DNA from: a virus
Virus record (IMG/VR): IMGVR_UViG_3300035701_000237
Coordinates: 1 to 26,685 of that record
Reading direction: 5' to 3' (one strand)
Length of the DNA stretch: 26,685 nt
Made by a program: the position numbers and the translations under genes. Positions 6,589 to 13,042 of this stretch are shown piece after piece; the first letter of the stretch is position 1, and each line of letters opens with the position of its first letter. A model generated the notes under the pieces. It saw only the letters and a list, made by a program, of their open reading frames with translations, did no database searches and was not told where the DNA came from.

Positions 6589-8031
6589 ATGAGGGAATTA
6601 AGAAATAATACAGCGACAAGAATAACAGTTGGGCCATTTTTGGATAAGACAGATGGCATAACCCCAGAGATAGACCTAACTGTTACATCCGAACTACTTA
6701 CATTCGTTGTTGACAACGCTGGAGTTCCTACCCTCGTTGTAGATGTTGCCCCAACTGCTTCTGGTGGAGCAAACGATATGGTTCATATAACCAGTGATGC
6801 AGCGGGATATTATGACCTGGAACTCGCCGCCGCCAACGTGAATTACCTCGGAAGGGCAGTGCTTTCCCTCAATGATGTTGCTACCCACCTTCCAGTATTC
6901 CATGAGTTTATGATAATTACTCAGGCCGAATATGATAGGAAATATAGCACAGGGGCAAGCGTTGCCGATGTCAAAACCGTGGTAGATGATCTTCACACCG
7001 ATGTTGGAACTGCAATCACCAACATTGGAGATGTCCACGCTACCGACTTGCCAGCCGCTAAGACCGTGATAGATGCCATCAAAACGGTTGTAGATAATAT
7101 CCATGACACAGATTTACCAGATGTCCATACCGATTTGGGTACGGCCATTGGATATATTGATTTAGAAATAGCAGACATTCACACAGACGTTGGAACAGCG
7201 ATTACTAATATCGGAGATGTTCATGCCACAGATTTGCCAGCAGCAAAAACAGTGGTGGATGCGATTAAGGTACAGACAGATAAATTGGCTTTTACCATTG
7301 CCAACCAAATTGATGCCAATGTGATCGATTGGAAAGGTGCGGCAGCACCGGCAATGACTGGGGATGCATATGCTGAGGCGGTACTTGTTCACGCCCACGT
7401 TGCGGACTGTGCTACGGCAACCGTATTGGGGAATGTACATACGGATGTAGATAATATTTTGGCAGATACCAATGAATTGCAAGTAGATGACTATCCTACT
7501 TCTATTGCAGCCATAAAAGCCGAAACTGCATTAATAGTAGCCGATACCAATGAACTTCAGACCGATGATTATCCAACATCCATCGCTGCGGTTAAGGCAG
7601 ATACGGCAGCCATATTAACAGATACCGGAACAACTCTGGATACACTTATTCAGGATATTCCAACAGTTGCTGAGTTTAATGCCCGTACATTGGTAGCAGC
7701 AGATTATACTGTGGTTACAGATACAATTGCTGCCGTGACTGCTGCTACTGTAACTGCTATTGGAGCAAATGTAATTACAGCTGCTTCAATTGCCGCCGAT
7801 GCTGGAACAGAGATAGCGGCTGCGGTTTGGGCAAAGACTGGGGCAGTAACTTCGATTGCAACAGAACTCCTTCTTGAACGCCTCTACGAGATGGTTAACA
7901 ACAAGATGATCGTCACCGAAGCGACCGGAGCAGTTGCACTCCGTAATATTGCAGATAGTGCCAACGTTGCTACTGGGGTGGTTGCCGATTTAGGGGCCAC
8001 AACCCAAAGAGATGGTCTTACTTGGGTATAA
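6589..8031 (+). CDS. Repeat-rich tail fibre protein
   Basis: A 480-residue protein. Residues 1-120 form a conserved-looking N-terminal domain (TVGPFLDKTDGITPEIDLTV, 'HITSDAAGYYDLELAAANVNYLGRA', 'VFHEFMII') of a type commonly found in phage fibres and probably used for attachment to the tail. From ~125 to 350 it consists of helical repeats: HTDVGTAITNIGDVHATDLP occurs at residues 136 and 198, and ADTNELQ-x-DDYPTSIAA occurs twice near 292 and 318. Such repeats predict a long trimeric coiled-coil shaft. The C-terminal 100 residues (Ala/Thr/Val rich) would be the distal tip. It starts at ATG 6589 directly after the previous stop, with AAAGGAG upstream. No enzymatic domain is seen. Confidence 0.75.
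   Translation: MRELRNNTATRITVGPFLDKTDGITPEIDLTVTSELLTFVVDNAGVPTLVVDVAPTASGGANDMVHITSDAAGYYDLELAAANVNYLGRAVLSLNDVATHLPVFHEFMIITQAEYDRKYSTGASVADVKTVVDDLHTDVGTAITNIGDVHATDLPAAKTVIDAIKTVVDNIHDTDLPDVHTDLGTAIGYIDLEIADIHTDVGTAITNIGDVHATDLPAAKTVVDAIKVQTDKLAFTIANQIDANVIDWKGAAAPAMTGDAYAEAVLVHAHVADCATATVLGNVHTDVDNILADTNELQVDDYPTSIAAIKAETALIVADTNELQTDDYPTSIAAVKADTAAILTDTGTTLDTLIQDIPTVAEFNARTLVAADYTVVTDTIAAVTAATVTAIGANVITAASIAADAGTEIAAAVWAKTGAVTSIATELLLERLYEMVNNKMIVTEATGAVALRNIADSANVATGVVADLGATTQRDGLTWV
6994..7083 (+). repeat. Fibre repeat unit, copy A
   Basis: This 90-nt unit encodes 30 residues that match copy B (7180-7269) at 29 positions, while 20 codons carry synonymous differences. It is an internal repeat of the tail fibre shaft. 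Confidence 0.85.
7180..7269 (+). repeat. Fibre repeat unit, copy B
   Basis: Second copy of the 30-residue shaft repeat; the only amino acid change from copy A is Ile to Val near its end. The DNA is strongly diverged at third codon positions. Confidence 0.85.
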
Positions 8032-8040
8032 GGAGGATTT

Positions 8041-8367
8041 ATGGATTTTAAAAAACTTCATGAAAAGTATAAAGACGATGCTTCACCATCTGTCGAATTA
8101 CAGATAAGATGGTTACAAAGAATTGGATTTCAACCTCATCAGGTAGATCAGGCTTTGATTACTGTCTATACTGAAATTGAGCAAGAGAAGAAAACCTTTA
8201 AAAATGGGGGTGAACTCAATCTTTACCTAAAGGATGTGGCTGCCAAAATCAGAACCGAAGAAATAGGGGTTTATATTAATAACCTTGAAAAGTTTGAGGC
8301 CAAAATGCGGAAGAAATTTCAGGCCGAATTACCGTGGTGGAAGAGGATTTTGGGGATTAAGAAATGA
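8041..8367 (+). CDS. Hypothetical protein, 108 aa
   Basis: ATG 8041 follows AAGGAGG. The product is charged and predicted mostly helical, with a Trp-containing amphipathic segment early (LQIRWLQRIGF) and a C-terminal basic/Trp end (ELPWWKRILGIKK) that could contact a membrane or nucleic acid. Its TGA stop overlaps the ATG of the next mini-gene (ATGA), so the three genes 8041-8689 form a coupled set. No family recognised. Confidence 0.6.
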   Translation: MDFKKLHEKYKDDASPSVELQIRWLQRIGFQPHQVDQALITVYTEIEQEKKTFKNGGELNLYLKDVAAKIRTEEIGVYINNLEKFEAKMRKKFQAELPWWKRILGIKK

Positions 8368-8525
8368 ACTACCTTCCATTTTGTGGATATTGGTTTTACG
8401 GCGGGGCAAACGTAGAACAAACAGCTTCTTTCTTCTGTTCCTGGGGTCTTCTTGCCGTTGCCCCAATTATAGGTGGAGCAGCGATAGCGGTTTTCATGGC
8501 TTTTTACAGGAGGCTTAGGGGATGA
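8364..8525 (+). CDS. Mini-protein A, 53 aa, membrane-type (tandem paralogue)
   Basis: ATG 8364 overlaps the previous stop. The protein begins MNYLPFCGYWFYGGANVEQT, continues with CSWGLLAVAPIIGGAAIAVF, a hydrophobic span of about 20 residues, and ends in basic YRRLRG. It closely resembles the next mini-protein (MNYLPF-x-G-x-WFYG at the start and CSWGLL-x-x-APII in the middle). The pattern of a short aromatic N-terminus, one membrane span and a basic tail suggests a small membrane protein. Its TGA overlaps the ATG of its paralogue by two bases. Function unknown. Confidence 0.6.
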   Translation: MNYLPFCGYWFYGGANVEQTASFFCSWGLLAVAPIIGGAAIAVFMAFYRRLRG

Positions 8526-8689
8526 ATTATCTGCCATTTGCCGGAGGTTGGTTTTATGGAGCGGGTCTCATAAGCGGTGAACAAATGGCAGCCCATTATT
8601 GTTCTTGGGGATTATTGGATTCCGCCCCCATTATAACAGAATCCCATATTTTTGATTATCTATTTTTTAGAAGGAGAAGAAGAAAGTAG
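8522..8689 (+). CDS. Mini-protein B, 55 aa (tandem paralogue)
   Basis: ATG 8522 overlaps the stop of mini-protein A, with AGGAGGC upstream. It shares MNYLPF-x-G-x-WFYG, a Gln near residue 21 and CSWGLL-x-x-APII with A, but its C-terminus has diverged: the membrane span is replaced by 'ITESHIFDYLFF' followed by a very basic RRRRRK end. Two homologous, overlapping genes of this size point to tandem duplication followed by functional divergence. No family recognised. Confidence 0.6.
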   Translation: MNYLPFAGGWFYGAGLISGEQMAAHYCSWGLLDSAPIITESHIFDYLFFRRRRRK

Positions 8690-8714
8690 AATAAAATTCT
8701 TTAAATAAAAAAAT

Positions 8715-8733
8715 CCTTCGTTCGCGACGAAGG
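8715..8733 (+). other. Hairpin after the mini-gene pair
   Basis: CCTTCGT (8715-8721) pairs with ACGAAGG (8727-8733) around the loop TCGCG. It is preceded by an A-rich stretch, with no T run on the plus side. On the minus strand it is followed by T residues, so with the next hairpin it could serve as a bidirectional terminator. Confidence 0.6.
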
Positions 8734-8736
8734 TAT

Positions 8737-8798
8737 CCCAAAAAGAAAAAGAAAGCCGATTCCGTGCGCACGGCACAGGGTCGGCTTTTCTTTTTGGG
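8737..8798 (+). terminator. Long terminator-like stem
   Basis: A purine-rich arm starting CCCAAAAAGAAAA and ending with AGCCGA pairs with a TCGGCTTTTCTTTTTGGG arm, leaving a small asymmetric bulge. The apex contains the perfect 12-nt palindrome CCGTGCGCACGG (8762-8773). The T-rich 3' arm makes it a plausible terminator at the end of the fibre gene transcript. Confidence 0.7.
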
Positions 8799-8813
8799 TA
8801 AAAGGAGATTCAA

Positions 8814-8996
8814 ATGCCAGCAGATTTTGAAAAATGCCAAAGGAACGGAGGAAGAATTCGGACAGTTTCGGGTCCCTCAAAACATCATGGTTTGGGACCA
8901 GACGAATATCTCCACTATTGCTATCTCGAAGGTGAATCCTTTCGGGGAGAAGTGAAGAAGAAAGAAAAACAAACTGAAGAGAAAAAGGGCGAATAA
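8814..8996 (+). CDS. Small conserved phage protein, 60 aa
   Basis: The start is ATG 8814 behind AAAGGAG; another frame from 8764 covers the same DNA but begins inside the terminator stem and was rejected. The product begins 'MPADFEKCQRNGGRIRTVSG', continues with 'LGPDEYLHYCYLEGESFRGE' and ends in a KKKE-rich tail. This shape (an opening M-P-x-x-F-e-x-C, G-R-I-R-T, then Y-x-H-x-C and G-E-V-K-K-K) is familiar from small proteins upstream of capsid genes in other phages, without a known function. Two Cys and two His could bind a metal. Confidence 0.6.
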   Translation: MPADFEKCQRNGGRIRTVSGPSKHHGLGPDEYLHYCYLEGESFRGEVKKKEKQTEEKKGE

Positions 8997-9025
8997 CTCA
9001 TTTTCATAAAGACCGCTCTTCTTTC

Positions 9026-9095
9026 TTGGATTACGGGTGATTCGATTTTGGAGGCCACCGCTCCATTAAATCTCAAGGAAGAAACGGTAATCTCA
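9026..9095 (+). promoter_or_regulatory. Structured leader of scaffold 2
   Basis: The gap before the second scaffold can fold into a closed rod. TTGGATTAC (9026-9034) pairs with GTAATC-T-CAA (9087-9096, one bulged T). Inside, GATTT followed by TGGAG pairs with CTCCA and, past a two-base bulge, AAATC, around the loop GCCACCG. The AAGGAGG ribosome site begins right after the outer stem, so the fold could influence translation of scaffold 2. Confidence 0.4.
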
Positions 9096-9112
9096 ACAAG
9101 GAGGTAATTTTT

Positions 9113-9796
9113 ATGGCAGATCTTGACTTAACGGGCGACAAGATTCAACCCGCCGCCGGGAAAGAAGGAGATCAAAAAATGGTTCCTCTGGCTGCCCTTG
9201 AAGATGAAAGAGGCAAGAGGCAAGCCGCAGAGGAAAGGGTAAGGACAGTGGAAGAACAGAATGCTCTTTATAGGGCGAATGTTCCGGGTCCTGATGTTCG
9301 ACGCGAATCTGAACCAGCGAAAGAGAAGGATTTGTTTGAGGGTATGGACGAAGGTGATGTTATGACCGTTGGGGAATTCAAACGCATCATGGGCAAAGAG
9401 AGGGAAAACTTCAATAAGGAAAAAGAGAATTTTAGCCAAAGTATTGGAGGTTTCATTTCGGAAGTCCAGATGATGATTGGGAATCCCGACTATAAAGAGG
9501 TCATTTCGAAAAACCTTCCGAACGTCCTGAAAACGAAACCTCATTTGGCTGCGGCTATCAAAAGTAGTCAAAACCCCTATCTCTTAGCCTACGAGTTGGG
9601 CAAGCTCGACCCCGAATATGGAAGGGGCAAAGGTGCAGGGGAATTGGATAAAAATGCCCGGAAAATTATCGATAATCTCGAAAAACCTCAACTCGGAGGC
9701 GCGAAGGGTGGAGGCGGTTTAGACCAAGTAAGTGCTTATTCGAATCTCACCGATGAGCAATTGGAAGAAAGAATTGCTGTGGTGAAAAACAAATAA
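9113..9796 (+). CDS. Capsid scaffolding protein 2
   Basis: A 227-residue hydrophilic, helical protein that starts at ATG 9113 behind AGGAGGT. The opening 'QKMVPLAALEDERGKRQAAEERVRTVEEQNALY' pattern (M-V-P-L-x-A-L-E-x-E-R followed by a coiled coil) is typical of phage scaffolds. 'GDVMTVGEFKRIM' and a Glu/Lys/Asn-rich second coiled coil follow, and the C-terminus is a Gly-rich linker plus a short helix (DEQLEERIAVVKNK) that may contact the capsid. It is followed 23 bases later by capsid 2, so the two form a scaffold-capsid pair. It does not resemble scaffold 1 apart from the first residues (MAD). Confidence 0.75.
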   Translation: MADLDLTGDKIQPAAGKEGDQKMVPLAALEDERGKRQAAEERVRTVEEQNALYRANVPGPDVRRESEPAKEKDLFEGMDEGDVMTVGEFKRIMGKERENFNKEKENFSQSIGGFISEVQMMIGNPDYKEVISKNLPNVLKTKPHLAAAIKSSQNPYLLAYELGKLDPEYGRGKGAGELDKNARKIIDNLEKPQLGGAKGGGGLDQVSAYSNLTDEQLEERIAVVKNK

Positions 9797-9819
9797 CGAT
9801 CTAAACGGAGGTAACAAAA

Positions 9820-10770
9820 ATGGCTGATAACCTCACGACTACAACCCAGGTTGATCCTGCGGTGGCGATTTTTTACGACAGGATTCTTTTAAAAAGAGGG
9901 CTACCCTTTCTGGTTCATAACAGGTTCGCCCAGACAAGAAGTCTGGCAAGCAAGAGTGGCAATACCATGAAGTTCCGAAGATACTCGGCTCTTGCCGTTG
10001 CCAAAACCCCGTTGGCTGAAGGTGTGACCCCGCCCGGACAACAGCTTTCCAAGACCGATTTGACGGCACAGCTCAGCCAGTATGGGGATTTCGTTCACAT
10101 CACAGACGTTGTTGATCTTACGGTTGAGGATAAAGTTCTCACGGAGGCAAATGAGCTTCTGGGAGAGCAATTCGGAGAGACAATCGATGAGTTGACCCGG
10201 GATATCCTCGATGCTTGCGCGTCAGCAACAAATGCAAGCAAGGGAAGCAACGGTCAGACACCTACGGAAATCACCAAGGCAGATATTCAGGCCGTTGTGA
10301 AAACGCTTTTGAACAACAAAGCCAAGATGATTACGAGGGTTATTTCCGCTTCAACGGGTGTCGGGACCGTTCCCGTGAGACCTTCCTACTGGGGCATTCT
10401 TCATACCGAGTGCATTGACGATCTCGAAGCAGTCAGTGGATTCATTGGCGTTGAGAAATATCCCAATCAGAAAGATGTTCAGGATCATGAATGGGGATCT
10501 ACGGGAAACGTCCGATGGGTGATTAGTCAAAAGGCAATGAAAACTACTGAGTCGCCTGTCCAATACCATAACTTCATCGTTGGGCAGGATGCCTATGGCG
10601 CCATTGATCTCAAAGGTGGGACGGTGAAAAGCATCGTCAAGGCTTTCGGAAGCGGAGGTACTTCAGACCCATTGAACCAGAGGTCAACCTCGGGCTGGAA
10701 GACCTTCTACGTTTGCCGGATTCTCAATGACAATTTCATGCACAACCTTGAAATTACGCATACGGCATAA
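9820..10770 (+). CDS. Major capsid protein 2 (N4-gp56 family)
   Basis: A 316-residue protein with the hallmarks of the N4-gp56 major capsid family: 'RFAQTRSLASKSGNTMKFRR' near residues 35-54, 'TPLAEGVTPPGQQLS' (63-77), 'LSQYGDFVHITDVVDLTVED' (85-104), 'LTEANELLGEQFGETIDELT' (107-126), then an Ala/Ser-rich central region and a C-terminal beta part. The family has the HK97 fold and forms the head shell. It starts at ATG 9820 behind GGAGGT. Following scaffold 2 directly, it makes a second complete head-assembly pair in this genome. Its relation to capsid 1 at 2008 is the main open question of the window. Confidence 0.92.
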   Translation: MADNLTTTTQVDPAVAIFYDRILLKRGLPFLVHNRFAQTRSLASKSGNTMKFRRYSALAVAKTPLAEGVTPPGQQLSKTDLTAQLSQYGDFVHITDVVDLTVEDKVLTEANELLGEQFGETIDELTRDILDACASATNASKGSNGQTPTEITKADIQAVVKTLLNNKAKMITRVISASTGVGTVPVRPSYWGILHTECIDDLEAVSGFIGVEKYPNQKDVQDHEWGSTGNVRWVISQKAMKTTESPVQYHNFIVGQDAYGAIDLKGGTVKSIVKAFGSGGTSDPLNQRSTSGWKTFYVCRILNDNFMHNLEITHTA

Positions 10771-10778
10771 ACTTTAGC

Positions 10779-10804
10779 CTGGCCCCGGTTAAATCCGGGG
10801 CCAG
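10779..10804 (+). terminator. GC-rich hairpin after capsid 2 (copy 1)
   Basis: A perfect 10-bp stem (CTGGCCCCGG with its complement) around the loop TTAAAT, starting eight bases after the capsid stop. No T run follows, so termination would be weak; it may instead stabilise the 3' end of capsid mRNA or trim readthrough. The core 22 nt are identical to the hairpin at 11193-11214. Confidence 0.65.
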
Positions 10805-10841
10805 CTTGAACTTTGAATAAAAGCAAGGAGGTAAAAATACC

Positions 10842-11186
10842 ATGAGGTATCCACAGATTAAATTTGGAAATTTTACATCTGCGGCCACGGCTGCGGACGT
10901 GACAGTCGATCTTGGGTTTGTGCCGGATTATGTGAAGTATATCAACGTAACCGGTGCAGCCTTCTATGAACTTTTCGCCCTTGAAGGTACAGGCAAAGGT
11001 CAAAAGTCTCATGCAGCGAGTACGTATCACAATTTTCTTTCGAGTGGCGGCATTGAACTGGTTGATACAGTAACGATTCAGACAACTAACCCTGTAAAAA
11101 AAACAAAGGTTCAGGGATTCAAAATTGTTGCTGCTATTCAGACCAACAATGGCGCGAATTACTGGATGGCGATTCGGGAGAGTTAA
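10842..11186 (+). CDS. Hypothetical structural protein after capsid 2
   Basis: A 114-residue protein started at ATG 10842 behind AAGGAGGT. It is Ala/Thr/Val/Tyr-rich with predicted beta strands ('TAADVTVDLGFVPDYVKYIN', 'VQGFKIVAAIQTNNGANYWM') and no membrane segment. Position directly behind an N4-gp56 capsid gene is common for decoration or accessory head proteins. The gene is bracketed by two hairpins with identical 22-nt cores, giving it its own bounded unit. No family was recognised with confidence. Confidence 0.6.
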   Translation: MRYPQIKFGNFTSAATAADVTVDLGFVPDYVKYINVTGAAFYELFALEGTGKGQKSHAASTYHNFLSSGGIELVDTVTIQTTNPVKKTKVQGFKIVAAIQTNNGANYWMAIRES

Positions 11187-11191
11187 ACCAA

Positions 11192-11220
11192 AGGCCCCGG
11201 TTAAATCCGGGGCCTAATTT
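11192..11220 (+). terminator. GC-rich hairpin with T tract (copy 2)
   Basis: A 9-bp perfect stem (AGGCCCCGG with its complement, 11192-11215) around loop TTAAAT, followed by AATTTTC. The T tract is better than in copy 1, so this is the more convincing terminator of the pair. Confidence 0.75.
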
Positions 11221-11238
11221 TCTATCAGGAGGTTCTTT

Positions 11239-11553
11239 ATGGCTGAAAAAATGGACAAGCTAAAAGTCTCTTTTCGTCTTGGCGAAAATGAAGGCAATCC
11301 CGCCGAATTCACTTTTCAGGGGAAAGGCTATGTCCTTTACAATGGGACAGAAATTTCACTTCCTGTCGATGTAATCGATCATCTGAATAGTCTAAAATAC
11401 CCCGAATATAAACTGGAACCTGATGAAAAAACAGGTCAGATGGTCTCCAAACTCGTCGGTTACAAGCACCGTTTTTTTGTTATACCGGTCGATATACGCA
11501 AAATCGCCGAGAGACAAGCAATATCCGAGGAAAAGAGAAAAAATGCCACATAA
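11239..11553 (+). CDS. Hypothetical protein, 104 aa
   Basis: ATG 11239 follows CAGGAGGT. The product has a beta-type N-terminal half ('LKVSFRLGENEGN', 'FTFQGKGYVLYNGTEISLP') and a charged helical end (DIRKIAERQAISEEKRKNAT). No membrane segment. It lies between capsid 2 and the adaptor, where phages often carry small head-completion or accessory proteins. No family recognised. Confidence 0.55.
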   Translation: MAEKMDKLKVSFRLGENEGNPAEFTFQGKGYVLYNGTEISLPVDVIDHLNSLKYPEYKLEPDEKTGQMVSKLVGYKHRFFVIPVDIRKIAERQAISEEKRKNAT

Positions 11554-11590
11554 AGATGCGGAAACTCGGAGGAAGTAAGGTAAGATTATT

Positions 11591-11809
11591 TTGGCCAATC
11601 GTAAAAGTAAACACAGGTCTTTAGGTTTTGGCTTTTTAAATCAACCAATGGAAGGCTATGTGGCCCATCATGTTGATCGTGAGCATGTGGTTTTCATTCC
11701 AGAGGAAATTCACAAAAGCATTAAACATAATATTTGGACAGGTCAAAATATGGAAATTATCAATGACTTGGCGATTAAATTTTTAACCAATTCTTTAAAA
11801 GGAGGTTAA
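11591..11809 (+). CDS. Small His-rich protein, possibly HNH-like remnant
   Basis: A 72-residue frame with a TTG start at 11591 and only a weak ribosome site (AAGGTAAG). The sequence contains 'EGYVAHHVDREHVVFIPEEI' and 'KSIKHNIWTGQNMEIIN', a His-His/His/His-Asn arrangement reminiscent of short HNH-type nuclease proteins that occur as free-standing genes in phages. The usual Cys pair is absent and the protein is shorter than a full HNH endonuclease (commonly over 90 residues), so catalytic activity is uncertain. Its gene is followed at once by AAAGGAGG for the next. Confidence 0.45.
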   Translation: MANRKSKHRSLGFGFLNQPMEGYVAHHVDREHVVFIPEEIHKSIKHNIWTGQNMEIINDLAIKFLTNSLKGG

Positions 11810-11812
11810 AAA

Positions 11813-12391
11813 ATGGGAAAACAGGCGATTAATACCATTACTGTTCAAGATCCTGAAATGCTCAGGAGACTTTTGGAAGCATTTGATACGGAAGTAGATG
11901 CCTTACGAACACTTATCAATGATATCAGAGGCAAACTCCTTGGTAATTATCTTTTTAGTAAGCCGACACTTGCGATTGGCTCAACTAATACGGCTGTTTC
12001 GAGTATTGCCTTCGATTATCTCATTGCGGGCATCAAATATGCCAAGGCTGCTGTCGCTGCTGGAACAGCTCCTGGAAATGATGTTGTCCCTCAAAGTACG
12101 TATGGAGCCGTTGCTTTCGATATCGGCGCAGATGGAACGATTGACGCGATTGAAGCCACCAACAATGCAACGGGATATGCGAGCGCTGCTCTTGCGGTTG
12201 CTGGACTACCTGCCGTTGCTTCAGGCCACGTCCGAATGGGATATGTCACGGCCATAAAGAGTGATGGGGCATTCACTTTCGGAACAACTGCCCTTAACGC
12301 AGCCAATACAACCGTAGCCTATACCGATCAGACACCTGGCTTGGCTCAAATAGGATCGGCGGTTTCAGAGCAAGTTGAGAAAGGAAGATAA
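11813..12391 (+). CDS. Hypothetical structural protein, 192 aa
   Basis: ATG 11813 follows AAAGGAGG. The N-terminal 40 residues are helical (PEMLRRLLEAFDTEVDALRT), the rest is Ala/Gly/Thr-rich beta-type sequence (AVAFDIGADGTIDAIEATNN, TFGTTALNAANTTVAYTD). Such a helix-plus-beta layout with low charge in the body is common in virion surface or fibre-like proteins. It lies between capsid 2 accessory genes and the adaptor. No family recognised. Confidence 0.55.
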   Translation: MGKQAINTITVQDPEMLRRLLEAFDTEVDALRTLINDIRGKLLGNYLFSKPTLAIGSTNTAVSSIAFDYLIAGIKYAKAAVAAGTAPGNDVVPQSTYGAVAFDIGADGTIDAIEATNNATGYASAALAVAGLPAVASGHVRMGYVTAIKSDGAFTFGTTALNAANTTVAYTDQTPGLAQIGSAVSEQVEKGR

Positions 12392-12410
12392 ATCCTTTTG
12401 GGAGGGCTAA

Positions 12411-13028
12411 ATGGATTGGACTCTCGAAAAAATCAGGGCGAAAGTCCGTAAACTCACGGGGCGGCCCGACGAAGAGGCGATAAGCAATACCGATCTTGAC
12501 AATTTCATAAATCATTACTACCAGAATGTCTTTCCTCTTGAGGTCTTGTCACCTGAGCTTTTTGAATGGTTCACGCAAAACACTTCGGCTACCCTGGACT
12601 CTTGGGTGGTAGACGAAAAATATCTAACCTTCAGGGATCCATTCACAATCGCTGGTTATCCGATATCTTTTTATCTCAACGCCAAAGATTTCTATGAGTT
12701 ATTCCCTGAGACGCAGACCTATACCAAAGCACAGCCAACCGATGTCCTATTCTTCAATCAGACCTTGCTTTTCAGACCTCCGCCGGATGCCATTTACCAG
12801 TTTAAAGCACAAACCGTTTTAAGGCCTGATGCTCTCACCCTAACAACCCATAAGCCCCCAAATCAACTTTGGGGGCCGATCGTCGCTTATGCCTCTGCGA
12901 TAGATATCAAAGAGGAGAATGGTGAGGATATTGAAAACCTCACTCCTCTTTATGATTTTTATTTAGCAAGAATCGTAAGGCAAAACCTTGTCAATTTATC
13001 AACTCAGAGGTCTATACCTCGTTTTTAA
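12411..13028 (+). CDS. Head-tail adaptor-like protein
   Basis: A 205-residue protein starting at ATG 12411 behind GGGAGG. It opens 'LEKIRAKVRKLTGRPDEEAI' followed by 'SNTDLDNFINHYYQNVFPLE', a familiar start of adaptor proteins that sit below the portal in tailed phages, and has the family's Tyr/Pro/Phe-rich beta middle ('YLTFRDPFTIAGYPISFYLN', then 'FYELFPETQTY') and helical end. In the phage particle it would join the portal to the tail tube or nozzle. It lies at the end of head module 2, as would be expected. The call is by motif resemblance and position. Confidence 0.6.
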   Translation: MDWTLEKIRAKVRKLTGRPDEEAISNTDLDNFINHYYQNVFPLEVLSPELFEWFTQNTSATLDSWVVDEKYLTFRDPFTIAGYPISFYLNAKDFYELFPETQTYTKAQPTDVLFFNQTLLFRPPPDAIYQFKAQTVLRPDALTLTTHKPPNQLWGPIVAYASAIDIKEENGEDIENLTPLYDFYLARIVRQNLVNLSTQRSIPRF

Positions 13029-13042
13029 GGAGAAAATAAAAG

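Noticed and set aside
5986-8031. Diversity-generating retroelement target
   Set aside because: A BPP-1-type phage makes this worth checking, but no reverse transcriptase or template repeat is in the window and no adenine-biased variable repeat was seen.
8764-8955. 63-aa frame overlapping the 60-aa gene
   Set aside because: It begins inside the terminator stem without a ribosome site, while ATG 8814 has AAAGGAG and a recognisable product.
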